A stretch of DNA of 64,000 nucleotides. Origin: Siphonodentalium dalli (taxonomy: Eukaryota; Mollusca; Scaphopoda; Gadilida; Siphonodentaliidae). Within the stretch, counting starts at the first letter, position 1; every line of letters starts with the position of its first letter. This document shows, piece after piece, positions 11,780 through 23,329 of the stretch. The stretch covers positions 148,605,379 to 148,669,378 of the forward strand of contig CP136063.1 in NCBI GenBank assembly GCA_032622095.1, written 5' to 3'. The notes under the pieces were generated by a model, which saw nothing but the letters and a program-made list of their open reading frames with translations, was not told the origin of the DNA and made no database searches. The position numbers and the translations under genes were made by a program.

Positions 11780-11845
11780 TATTTTCAATGGAAGGGGAAT
11801 AACTCTATCTTTAAGATATAGAGTTATCCCCCTCCATTGAAAATA
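11780..11845. repeat. 66 bp hairpin
   Basis: TATTTTCAATGGA at the left pairs with TCCATTGAAAATA at the right, and AATAACTCTATCTT pairs with AAGATATAGAGTTAT. The loop is nearly absent. Confidence 0.8.
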
Positions 11846-13423
11846 ATACAATTTGAACTACAATCCAAATAAAAAAAAACACGTCAGTAACTCAAAAAAA
11901 CAACATGTTCACAGTGTATTACATCGGATAAGTTGATAATACAATATTTTGTAGCTTCCTCTTTCAAATGGTATATATTATGGCATATACTTTATATATG
12001 TGATATGGGGGTCGAAAATGAAGTGGGCCTTTAACACTGGCATTATTAGCCACGCCCTAGCGATGCTCTTGTTTAATTATGCGCAGTGAGATAAAACAAA
12101 TCCGATAAAGGTATATGACAAAGTAGCCTATCACTGGGAAATCCCGACAGAGGAAACTTTCATCGTCTGCTAACTCTGCAAAACATGAAGCTATAAAATG
12201 TCTATTAATTCCTCAAAATGGCGTTCAATAAATTACCAAAATAGTTGTTAAATGATTTTTTTTAATTTTTTTTAAATAATATTGTATTATATCTATAGGG
12301 TTTAATGTTGAAGTTTGATCGCAACAGTATAGCCAGCTAGAACTATAGAAGCAACTGATCACATCCAAATTGTTAAAAAAAATACGTCCAAGGTTCATAC
12401 CTGGTAGTTCTGAGAAATTTCAAATCACACCGATCACAAGACGCCAGATGACATCCTCTATCGTGTTCTGTAAATACGAAACGTTCTCTAAATTATGTTG
12501 ACCCCGATTTAGGTCGACCCGCCAAAATGCAAGAAAGGAAACAAGTCAATCCTGATAACACACCTATACTATATGCATACATAATGGAAAAATGCAAAAT
12601 GACATAAGGAATCCGACTATCATCAGAATCTGAATTAAGTGTAAATATTGGTTTTGCAATACATATTTAAATATCCACATACCTTTGTATTATGTGAGGT
12701 ATTGACATAAATATCAAACTAGTTATATTCCATGTGCAGTCCTTGTTGGGATTGTTTAGTTCTCATACATAATATGTCTTATGAATGCCCTGAACCAATC
12801 GTCGTGTAGAGGAACTTGTTCAGACACGCGGACATATACAGGTTCCGCATTGTATTGATTAAACCTCTATATATGTGTGAATACATAACGATCACCTACA
12901 CAGGATTTATCGGTGTATACATAATAGAGTATCGCATCGAGGTCTTCGACAGACATGCGTTAACATTAAAAATTAATAAATAATTATAAGACGAGCGTGA
13001 GATTAATCCGAGTACATTTATTTTTTGCATCCATCTTCACTTGGGAATTGATGAATACGGTCTGGTTGCGTTAAGGACATATTGGTTTGTTACTTCGTAA
13101 AGGAAAACGGTAATTTCACAATGACAGAATGTGTTCTATGCAAGTGTTAGTGTGCAAGGGTGTGTCTGGGTTCCGAGAGAGAACGTCTAATTCTACAAAT
13201 AAAATACTTTATGCCATTTATAATTCTTATCTGTATACAGCTCATATTTATTTCGCCATTGCATGGAATAACATACTTTCTATATAATTTATAACAAACT
13301 TTTTATTGTAATGGATAACATATAAATTATGATAAATTGTGATATTATTATATGGGCGTTGTATGCCTGAACAAAATATTGCTCGGGTGAAGAGTGCGTA
13401 ATTCATTAGTATATAGCCCTTAC
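11846..13423. other. Unassigned AT-rich sequence
   Basis: No open frame with recognisable content, and no RNA gene recognised. Confidence 0.5.
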
Positions 13424-13717
13424 CAGGGGCCTGTACTATAGATTTACAATTGCCGTGTTTCAACACGTGTTCAAGGTTATGTGGGGCACACGGAAGGTGT
13501 CGATTACCATAGACCTCCACTCTTATTCTTACAGTGCATGAAAATGCGACTTCTTGCAACGCCTCATTTACATGCATGGTGACCAATAAAATAATAGGTT
13601 TACCACATGTGACTTGATTGACCAATGAAAAATATATTCCCCGGAGACACTCATTGATATGTTATCGCTAGTGCATGGGTAATCCGTGTTCAATTGTATT
13701 AGTGGTAATCGGTATCC

Positions 13718-14192
13718 TTTAAAGTTACTCAATCCGATCAGAGGGTCCTATATTACTATTTCTTTGGCTTTGGGGGGGGGGGGGATAATTGATTCGAGTC
13801 GAGGAACCTACCAATCAACACTCAGGGTGATCAGATATCGATATTTGAAGTTTCGTTATTTCTATTCTTTCTGTCCACAGTCAAAATTGCGTTATTATTA
13901 CCACTTTATTTTAGAGTTATCCATCCTTGTCTGTTTGAATAGTGTTTTGGTGTACACATCTCGATCATATTACGAAGTTAAGGGCAATTATTAGTACTCA
14001 TCTCGAGAAAATAACAAATTTAAAAAATCAATATCTAATAACTCTGAGCTTTGTTTGATGGGTTCCTCGACTCGAATCAAATATTTTTTACCCCCAAAGC
14101 CAAAGAAATAGTAATATAGGACCCTCTAATCGGATTGTTGTTGTTGGAATCTGTTGAGATGGGGACCCTCTGATCGGATTGAGTACCTTAAA
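13718..14192. mobile_element. MITE family A, copy 2 (~475 bp)
   Basis: Same termini and interior as 10369-10847, with matching ACTCAATCCGATCAGAGG, TCGAGTCGAGGAA, CTCTGAGCTTTGTTTGATGG and TTGTTGTTGGAATCTGTT. A run of 12 G at 13772 replaces part of the interior. Its right end directly abuts the 5' end of the LINE fragment. Confidence 0.9.
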
Positions 14193-16399
14193 TAATCGCT
14201 CAGTGAGTACGCCGCAACCGTTTGTGCATTGTGTTATATGTCATCAATGGTTATCGTCTGTTCCAACAATTCAAGTTTTAAGATGTATTTCAATTTCTAG
14301 TTGGGTTGTCAGTACGGTCTCAGTACGTGAATTGTCCGATGTACTCAAGGCAACGAAAACCGGAAAAGCTGCAGGTTATGACACGATCTGCTACGAACAT
14401 ATCATATATGGTGGACCATATCTACATGTGCATATAGCCAAACTTATATCTGTCATGCTCTCTCTTCCATGTATTCCCAGCCAAGCAAAGCTTGGTGTGA
14501 TTGTATCACTTTATAAAGGGGGTGGGAAACCAAAGACAAAGTTTGACAGCTATAGAGCGATAACCTTACTTCCGGTTATATACAAACTGTTAGAAAAGAC
14601 TTTACTTGGTCGAATTGAAAGGAATTGCTCACTCTTGATATCAACGCATCCATTGCAACACGGGTTTCATAAAAATATCAGTTGCCTCATGTCTTCTTAT
14701 GTCATACAGAAGAGCATCTCTTGCGCTGACGAACAAAATTCTCGCATGTTCGCCTGCTTTTTAGATGTGCACAAAGCATTCGACACTGTATGGACGAACG
14801 GACTACTCATGAAACTATTTTTACGTGGTTTCACTGGGAACATACTCAAACTATGTAACGAATTTCTGACCGGTGTAACTTGCACAGTGCGTCATGGCAA
14901 TCTATCATCCAGAATAATAAATATAAAACAAGGCGCAAGACAAGGAGGTTCCCTTTCGCAAATTTTGTATGCAATATTCATTGATGATTTGCTTCATGAA
15001 CTTGAGCTGTCAGGCTTTGGCCTTATGCTACACGAAATAAATTGCTCGTCGCCGACCCAAGCCGATGACATGACCTTACTCTCTCTCATCTTATGGTCTG
15101 CAAAAACTTTGTGATATATGTAGCTCATACAGTAGAAAATGGCGGTTTATTTATAATCAACAGAAATGCAAAGTTATCGTATTCGATGGAAAACCACTCA
15201 ATTCGGCTAATTTGCGATGTTGGTTAATTAACAATGTTCCTATTCTAGAAGCAGAAGGGATCGTCCATCTTGGAATACCTTTGGGGAAAACTAACCGTCA
15301 AAACACACTCACAGATTCCATATGCTCCAAACTTCGTTCAACATTCCTAATGCTCAGTAATGCTGGATTGTATGCGGGTGGAATCACACCCATTAGCTCC
15401 TTGACGATTTACAAGTCTATTGTACTCTCATGTGGCTTCTATGGGTCAGAGTTTTTGTACAACACGACAGTTTGTAATGAAATCAAGCTGGAACGAATCC
15501 ATCGCTTCTGTTTAAAACGCATTCAAGGCCTATCGCCGAGATGCAGAACAGATATTGTCCTTGGTTTGCTGGGAACTTTGTCTTTGGAATCAGTCATTGA
15601 AGTCAGGAAGCTTTCTTTGTTCGGTGGCTTGTGTCGTGTTCCTACGGGAAAGGCCTGCAAGAATGTCTTTGTCAGACGCCTATACGAGTGGATATACACA
15701 CCACCATGTGACAACAGTTCGTCAGTGTTATGTAATATTATCTCTATACTCGAGAAGCACGACATGACCGATGCTCTAACTGAATATGTCCAATTTGGTA
15801 CATTCGTTCCGAAATTATCCTGGAAAAGACGAGTCAGATGTACTTTACACAATGCAGACGAATTTGCATGGAAATCAAGAATAAGTTCCGACCAATCATT
15901 CAATCGATTTGTAAAAGTACATGACACGCTGCAAGTATCACCTATTTGGTACCATTGCAGAAAATTCCCAAACAACAGGCGATCGTACCACACACTAGCA
16001 AGTGTAATTGAAGCAACCACTTCCTCAGATGCAGGGTTTTGCTCTCTCTGTGAACTTTCATACACCGATATCGTAGAACACATACTCATTGAATGTCATC
16101 ACGTTGTAAATATAAGAAACGACATGTCCTATGGTATCATTAACCAATTTGGGGTACACCCATTTATTCTCGTTGATCAGCTATCGTCCACCAATATGGT
16201 TTTACTTCATTTATCACTCATCAATGATGAACTGATGTCTGTGATTGATGATATTGACTCTTTCTTGAACTTCATGATCTCGGCTACATCTCGATTATGG
16301 CATGCATACTTTCTTCTGAAAAAGCGTGGTGTTGCTCGATCGGACACAAGCGCCGATGTTGCACTGATCGATCCGAACACCTACTTTGATCCGCCATAG
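14193..16399 (+). pseudogene. 5'-truncated LINE ORF2 (reverse transcriptase), one frameshift
   Basis: The product is the C-terminal part of the same LINE ORF2 family as the intact copy at 26911-30363. Recognisable blocks are GYDTICYEHIIYGG, LYKGGGKPKTKFDSYRAI, LDVHKAFDTVW (RT motif A), KQGARQGGSLSQ (motif B), PTQADDMTLLSL (motif C, lacking the usual Tyr before ADD), WRFIYNQQK, and a C-terminal C-x2-C-x8-H-x4-C cluster (CSLCELSYTDIVEH). The endonuclease domain is absent. The frame breaks once at about 15080 in a CTCTCTCT run and resumes in another frame to the stop at 16397-16399; otherwise it is open. A single break over ~2.1 kb suggests a fairly recent insertion. Confidence 0.9.
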
Positions 16400-16806
16400 A
16401 CTATCGATCATTTTCCACAGCATGACTCTCCAACAAATCAATAATGTTACGGATCAGTTGTGATTCGTCTGTGTCTGTTTTTGCTTATCTTCTAAGCCAG
16501 TGGCACCGGCAGATTACAACTGATTCGATTTCGATGGAGCCGAGGCTCTGTCTTCGTGTCGGTCCACACACAGTTCCATATTTCTTGGAGAGACTCTCGT
16601 ACGATAATTGACAATATATCATTACACATTGATTTTTTTTTTTACAGATACATGCCAATGGAGTCAAATTATTATATTATAAATGTCTTATTTTCAGGGG
16701 TGCACCACACATTGTTGTTCCATTGTATATAATGCTATTGTAATATTCATGTTTGTTAATTTATGTCAATCTTCATTTATGGAGGAAATAAAGATGTTAT
16801 AATAAA
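16400..16806 (+). other. LINE 3' UTR and 3' terminus
   Basis: Follows the LINE stop codon and ends in ATTTATGGAGGAAATAAAGA followed by an AT-rich tail. The same terminus (ATATGGAGGAATAAAGATAT) ends the minus-strand LINE at about 25701, which fixes the family's 3' end. Confidence 0.75.
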
Positions 16807-16996
16807 AAAATCGCTGGAGTATTATATTGAATACCATTCTGATCAAACCCAATTACCCATCGGTAATGAGCACACGGGTATAATCTACTCTATTAAAATA
16901 CAGTGGTCTATTGCACTTCACGCCTCCTGTGTACCTCCCAAAACCTTGTACACCTGTTCAAACACGGCAATTGTAAATCTATAGTACAGGCCCCTG

Positions 16997-17612
16997 ATTA
17001 CTAGTTACGAAACCATAAATTGGCTGGCTACTCCTCTGATTCCATATAATACTAATCATACTAATGATGAACACCGCGTAATCAAATGGCCTGGTCTGCA
17101 CCTAAAACGCTAATCTGCGTGCCGGAACTGCTGCATGCATGCATGCTCTGTGTGCTTTTATTTTCTCAGTTTATGCGCGTTTGTTAGAGTTAGTTAGTTT
17201 ATGTGCGTTAATTAGTTCACGTATATTCTTTGTGCAAAAAGCGTGTGCATGGTTGGAAGTAATTTGCAAATGTATGAAATGTGTCACACAAAATGACAAC
17301 ATGCCTGTTTTTTCATCATTTTTTACCCTCTGCTCACAACGAATACCTCTTTCTGAATTGTTTATGTACATCATTTGTTGATATCAGTAAAAATAAGATC
17401 GAATTTAATCACTTTGGTGGTATTTTTTCTGACAACTGTGTGTGCATATTTGACAGCGTCTGATCTGCGATGTTGACAACTCCTTATCAGAGAGTATGGA
17501 AATTGACTTCTTCACGACTTTATGTGTGCAAAACGAACTAGTGGTCAATTAAACCTACAAAACTGCCCCAGTTTGTGGAAAGATAATAGGGACGTGGCAA
17601 CGGGGTCTTTAT
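16997..17612. other. Unassigned sequence
   Basis: No gene or repeat recognised. Confidence 0.5.
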
Positions 17613-17974
17613 TTTAAGTGCATGGTAATTTTAAGAACATTCCCATCATCATAACTAATGCGTGGGTGATTTGTTTCACAATTTCACTCGGAATGCACAC
17701 TGGTCTGCATATCGGAATGGGAAGCGTTTTCATATCGAAATTTCTACAGCCCAATCTCCATATTAATTATATAATTTTCCATCTGCATCCATTTTCCATT
17801 TGTTCCATTAACCAATAACAAGTAATTAAAACACTCACTGTTAAAACACATGTATGTATTCTTTGCAAATGGCAGAAACACGGGGACTTGTAACGCGCTC
17901 GCTGCTCCGTCGATCACGTCCTTCCCCAACCGCACTATATCCTTATACGCCGTACATATATATACGGCATATTT

Positions 17975-18022
17975 ACCCCCCACACACACACACTCACCCT
18001 CACACACACCCACACCCTTGTT
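17975..18022. repeat. (CA)n microsatellite
   Basis: CACACACACACA tract with CTCAC and CCACAC interruptions. Confidence 0.85.
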
Positions 18023-18454
18023 TGTAGTGTGGGTATATTTCTTTAGAAATACAAACAATACCGTAGTTGTGAGGACACCGTTATTTCGTAAATATGTCCA
18101 AACTCGGATGGTATATATACCTTTAACGAAATATCGGCAATCTTTGGGACGCATGCATGCCTTGTATCATTTCCGCCTATAGTGCGGACGAAAACATTTT
18201 TAAAAAATACAAATTTCGCCGCCTTAAAGATAAAAGTTGTTAAAACAATGTGAAGACATTTTTTACTATATAAGTGTCGCCACAGCGTTGGGACTATACA
18301 AGCACACACACATACACTTTAATTAATTCACAGACCTTATTCACCGTATGCTTACTATTATATATGTTCCTAATTTACGTCATTGTAGTATATACGAGAC
18401 ACATGCATACTATCAGGAAGTATAGAGCAAGCACATGTAGGGACTGTCCATAAG

Positions 18455-20015
18455 CACTGTCGCTCAACTGCTCCTATGAGATCACTTCTTAGCAGTTTTA
18501 TGTGACATTTCTTAGCTGATTTTTGTTGACAGTCATAGTCGATTTTTGAGAAAAATGGAGGGTGTTGTCCAAAGAACGGTAAGTTTTATCACAATATATC
18601 ATAATTTGACCGGCTGCCGTTTGCAGTTATTAGCTATGGTTAACACTAAACGCTAATGTACTGACATTGGTATGACAAATATATTTGTTTACACTAAAAG
18701 AAACATTGATCACCAAAAATTCACACCATTTTGCGCAGTTGACTGACAAAATCGTTATTTTTTCTAATAGTTTCGCGACCACACCAGGTGAAATAATACT
18801 ACACAAGAACGTCAAGTAATGATTTATGGGTGTTATGTTGTCAGATGTTACACGGATATATGATATATAGCCAATTTTCGGGCTAACACGTGGGTTTCAC
18901 TTCTTAGTATGCATGGTTCCACATCTTAGTTCTGGAAATCAGGTACGGTCCGCGTCTTAGTGATTGCATGACTAAATCCTTTAGCACGGGTTACAGGTCG
19001 TACCTTTAGTTTGATCATCATAAAATTTGTCATGGATGTTAACTATGACATGTAGATGGGAACGAGTCATTTTGGGGTGATTCGGCCCAAAAACATGGCC
19101 ACCAGTAGCCATCTTGGATTTTACTCTTTGTATGACTAAATCCTTTATCACGGGCTACAGGTCGTACCTTTAGTTTGATCATCATAAAATTTGTCATGGA
19201 TCCGGCTTTTATATAACTATATGCATGAATCTATAAATAAACGACACGATGCAAGATACGATTTTACTACATTATACGTCCATTATAAGCCAATTATATA
19301 AAACAAATTGCAAGTGTCCTCATTACCGGTTAATATGCATAACCATCACATATGTAATCGCAATTTAATTGACAACTAGACCGGGAATATCGGCTCATAT
19401 ATGTATCAAATGTTACGTGGGATATTGCTGAAGATCCTAGTAGTCGTAGGAAATCATACAAAGTAACTAGCGCCTTAATGTGACACGAATTGGGCTGTAG
19501 AATAACAATAGATAGTTTGTGAATCAGCTGAGAAATGGAACCACTAAGAAGTGATCAGAAACCGAAAGTCGGCTAAGAAATGGAACATTTTGGAGTGAAT
19601 TTACAGGCCATTTTATACAAGGAAGCGAACAAGGGAGAATGCTGTTTGTGTGTATGTACAATAAGGGCTACCTGAGGAAGATTTTCCGACAGTTTCAATT
19701 TATTATACTGAATGGTTCGGAAGCAAAATGACTCGATAGTTCCCCATTGGATTAACATGGAAATACAGTTAAATGTCAGAAATAACGTATAAAGGTAATC
19801 ATAAACCATCTATCCACATGGCAATTTCATTACGGGGTTTCCAACGATTGGTTGAATGGTCGGGAACTCACATTTTCGCCATTATTATCACTTTGACGCT
19901 CTTTTCAACTTCTAAAAAACAATAAAAAATCGCTATCGCTGCGGAACCTAATCGAAACGAAATGGCACATAAAACTGCTAAGAAGTGATCTCATAGGAGC
20001 AGTTGAGCGGCAGTG
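18455..20015. mobile_element. Nested 1561 bp TIR element with CAC ends and a 5 bp target duplication
   Basis: The left terminus CACTGTCGCTCAACTGCTCC and the right terminus (read inward) CACTGCCGCTCAACTGCTCC open an inverted repeat of about 55 bp that continues through TATGAGATCACTTCTTAGC. The element is flanked by ATAAG on both sides (18450-18454 and 20016-20020). Ends starting with CAC plus a 5 bp duplication are features of the Transib/ProtoRAG group, but this is only a suggestion because the heptamer does not fully match. Internal CTTAG/CTAAG motifs near both ends look like subterminal binding sites. No transposase is visible, so it is non-autonomous. Confidence 0.75.
18968..19203. repeat. 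~164 bp tandem unit of the ATGGCC-type family
   Basis: ATGACTAAATCCTTTA followed by CACGGG, TACAGGTCGTACC and TCATAAAATTTGTCATGGAT occurs twice with a 164 bp offset (18968 and 19132). Between the copies lies GGCCACCAGTAGCCATCTTG, linking it to the family in the large palindrome and at 2440. Confidence 0.8.
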
Positions 20016-21127
20016 ATAAGGGCAGTGATGCGTTCGATGGGTTGCATGGGCAGCGGAGCGCATTACAAGCCCGAAATAAAATGGTGTCATGATCACCAAA
20101 GATGAATACTTGTTTTGTAATTAGCATGTTGTGTTCAATTAATTAGCTTTGCATTTTATCGGTAGGTATGTAATTCGTGGTCCCATCTACACAATGATGA
20201 ACATCATATTTACAATAATACAGGAAATATGTTTATCTTTCAATATGCATACTCACGGAAAATCTTTTATCTATGTTTAAGTTAATTTGTAAATCTCACA
20301 AGAAGCAGGACCCACCCAAAATAGTTATTGTGTTATAGAAAAAACAATTATGGGATATATATTGTATTGGGAGCCCCCTACTCTTGATTAATGCTATATT
20401 GACCCATGCAGTTTATAAGCCTGTATACATTTAAAATTATTTTAGTATACATGCAGTCACGATCTATCGTATCGATTTGTGCACTGCATGTGTTGACATC
20501 TCCTTTGGATTGAACTCTTCCTCCATTGATATATTTAAAGAATCTGCTGAATGTTCCTCAATACCGAGCGATTGTAGAGAAATTCCCGACCTGGGTAATG
20601 GAGTAACACCAAGATCGCTCATTGAGTTATAATCTGAAATGGAAGAATGGATGTGTTAATTGGCTATACAATTGAGAAGTTTCAGTCCATAAAAATTTAA
20701 AGACCAGGAACCGGTGGGAGTAGGAAAGCACCACAGGATACAATTAGGTATGGGTTGATGGGTGAGGTCTGAGTGCCGATAGCAGATTTTTCCAATGCCA
20801 TGTAACACTTTGTCCAAATCCTTGTTTAAAGATATAAAGCACGGCGCATTTAGGATAGTGCGGTTGTGGATGGGCATTACAAGCGCGTTACAAGTCCCGG
20901 TGTTTCTGCCATTTGCAAAGAGAATGCACGTGTTTAACAGTGTGTTCTTTAATTACTTGTTATTGGTTAATGGAACAGACTGCAGGTGGAAAATTATATA
21001 ATTAATACAGACATTGGGCTGTAGAAATTTCGATATGAAAACACCTCCCATTCCGAGTGAAATTGTGAAACAAATCACCCACGCATTGGTTATGATGATG
21101 GGAATGGTCTTAAAATTACCATACACT

Positions 21128-21265
21128 CAGGGGGGTTAGTAAAAAAATTGCAGGAACGTATGCCGTTTGTTTTTGCATCTGGCATTTTCGGGGACCCACC
21201 ACCCCCAAACCTGCACAAAAAAAAAATTAGTCCCAATTTTTTGACACCCCCCCCCCCCCCCCAAA
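21128..21265 (+). repeat. G-tract dispersed repeat family, copy 5
   Basis: GGGGGG, TTGCAGGAACGTATGCCG, GGGGACCCACCACCCCC, then about 15 C. It is more diverged than copies 2-4. Confidence 0.6.
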
Positions 21266-21674
21266 TTTCACTAAAATCGGTCTAAAATCGCATAAAACTC
21301 TACTGATATCACTCATGTGACTGGGATTGGTCTCAGTTAGTTCAAATAACAGTTTAACCTGTTTCAGAAGCTGTTTTAATTGAATTTTTTTTTTTTATAA
21401 TTGCTGATCATCTGTAAACCAAGGTCATTGTGCAGAATACACAAAATTTCATAATTTCTAACTATTTCCCGATTAGTCTGTCAACCAGCCCATTATCTAA
21501 CATATTCCATACCACTTATATTAGTTTACTGGAGCAACTTATAGTCCAGGAGATATTGGTCGACCTCTGCACCCCCCCCCCCAGGACTCAACTTCACCCC
21601 ACTAATTTTCTTCCTTAAGGTCTCCTATAATATTTTTCACTTGTTAACAAGAAAAAAAAGTGGCCGCAGAGACT

Positions 21675-22765
21675 CCAGACAAGATGGCGTCCATCATGGC
21701 GGCCATTTTATTTAAATGCACCATGTCTCTTTGATCGCCGTTATAGTAAAGATGATATCACATGCGGTCTTGTTTTCCGCTCGATTCGTTATGCTAATAT
21801 ACAACCCTTACAAATTAGCCAAAAATCCGACACCAGAATTCAATATGGCGGCCAAGATGGCCGCCGAAATGTGAAAATATGCTATTTTTCTGACATGTTG
21901 CCACCTTTCGTTTGTCTCTGTGGGAAAATGTTGGCATATTTGCGTCATATTATACATTTATCATATAGAGGAGTCATTTTCGACCACAGGGGGACCATAA
22001 TATACATTCATTGCGGGATATTTTTGTCCGATATCACGTTTTCCCAAATGCCGGTATAATAGGTCAAAGCCGAATCTACGTTAATAACGCGATGTAATGT
22101 TTCGAATCAATGAATGCTATTGCTATTTTAACAACACCCATGCATATATATGTGCAGGAGATACACGAGCTAGGATTCTTCTTATATCTGAGTTGAGGAA
22201 TATTTACCCAAATCCAAGATGGCGGCCAAAATGGCCACCAGAAATAAAAAATCGCCGAAAATCGCCGATTTTAACATCAGTGAGCATTATTGTCATGAAA
22301 ACTCCACACCTGCTTACTATTTTGAGTTGGGACACTTAGGCGAAGAACTTTCCTTGTACAATATCCAAATAAAAGTACCCCAAATCCAAAATGGCGCCCA
22401 CAATGGCGGACAGATTTTGAAAAATCACCGAAATTCCCTCATATTCACATCATTGGGCATTATTGTCGAGACAACTCCACCCATGCTTACAGTTGAGTTG
22501 GAAATACTGAGGTGAAGTAATTATGCAAGAAATTGTTTTCCAAATCGTTGATGGCGGCCAAAATGGCGATCGAAATTTGAAAACAAGTCTACATTCCTTT
22601 ACTTTCTTAGGATGGGCGTTATTGTTTCGCGATTTCGATCCACCATTACATGTTGATATGGAATAGTGACATCAAGTATTCACTAGGGTTTGGAAGTTGA
22701 TACTCACAGCCAAGATCGCTGCTAAATTGGCGGCTAGAAATTGAAAAGAAATCGATATTTTCACA
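21675..22765 (+). repeat. ~165-170 bp units with ATGGCGGCC cores (left arm)
   Basis: The block AAGATGGCGGCCAAAATGGC, or a variant, recurs at about 21681, 21845, 22218, 22388, 22553 and 22722. Most spacings are 164-170 bp, and the 21845-22218 gap is roughly double. Later parts of each unit also align: GAAATTTGAAAA, GGGCNTTATTGTC, ACTCCACC and TGCTTAC. AAGATGGCGGC is the YY1 recognition pattern. Confidence 0.75.
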
Positions 22766-22834
22766 TATTAATTTAAACTTTTTGTCATAATATCGATATG
22801 TATGGACGAAACTGTACATACACCATCTACTAGT

Positions 22835-23134
22835 TCAACTTGAAAGTATCAAAACGCATAACATAGCTCGTATCCTTCTGGAAAGATGAAAACCACAATT
22901 AATATTGCGATGTGGCATTTCGAAATCCATTCTCCACTTAGCGCCGATAATGGCCGTAAGCTTATAGGTGCGCCAAATAGTTATATCAGAACAATTACCT
23001 GATAACAGATTCTGATTTGCAACGTCACGTCCATAAGTATATGGACCAGCTTCCATTTCTTTGTCTGATAAATCTAGGTAGCTCACACCGACAAAGTATT
23101 CACCAATTCCTGAGAGTAGGGTCCCTCTAATCAT
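22835..23134 (-). pseudogene. Possible captured exon, weak SLCO/OATP-like motif
   Basis: This lies in a ~375 bp segment present only in the left arm. On the minus strand one frame reads LLSGIGEYFVGVSYLDLSDK with a later PYTYG, resembling the GIGxTPxxPLGxSYxDD...YxG region of organic-anion transporters (SLCO/OATP) but with residues missing in the middle. The frame reaches LLS and then an AG/gtaatt donor-like site, and a polypyrimidine-AG acceptor (TTTTCATCTTTCCAG) follows about 125 bp later. The match is short, and a chance resemblance is quite possible. Confidence 0.25.
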
Positions 23135-23329
23135 AAAGTTTCAAACAATTCATTTTCCGGTGTCTAGCTTACGATTTTAAATATTTGCTAAATATGATAT
23201 TTGTGCGTCATCCTAAACTATGAAGGCATATGACCGATGAGTATACAAGCTTACAGAAGGTCATCTTTATGTATGTGTCTCATACCCATGGGGATATAAC
23301 TACATGCGAACCAGTTAGTTAGTCACTTC

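Larger units (their letters stand above)
13424..16996. mobile_element. Older TIR element hosting nested insertions
   Basis: The left end CAGGGGCCTGTACTATAGAT (13424) has its reverse complement at the right end (16996), and the inverted match runs for about 75 bp including TTTACAATTGCCGTGTTT. Removing the MITE copy (13718-14192) and the LINE copy (about 14193-16806) leaves roughly 480 bp, a plausible MITE length. No matching target duplication was found, so two independent copies in opposite orientation remain possible. Confidence 0.6.
17613..21125. mobile_element. Long-TIR element, arms ~250-290 bp, with a nested element
   Basis: Left arm 17613-17905 and right arm 20875-21125 are inverted copies. 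They share ATGGTAATTTTAAGA, TTCCCATCATCATAAC, GCGTGGGTGATTTGTTTCAC, TTCTACAGCCCAAT, CCAATAACAAGTAATTAA, CTTTGCAAATGGCAGAAACA and GGGACTTGTAACGCG in order. Without the nested 18455-20015 element the unit would be about 1.95 kb. No transposase frame survives. Confidence 0.75.

Noticed and set aside
15523-16089. 188-codon minus-strand frame
   Set aside because: It is antisense to the LINE reverse transcriptase coding region.
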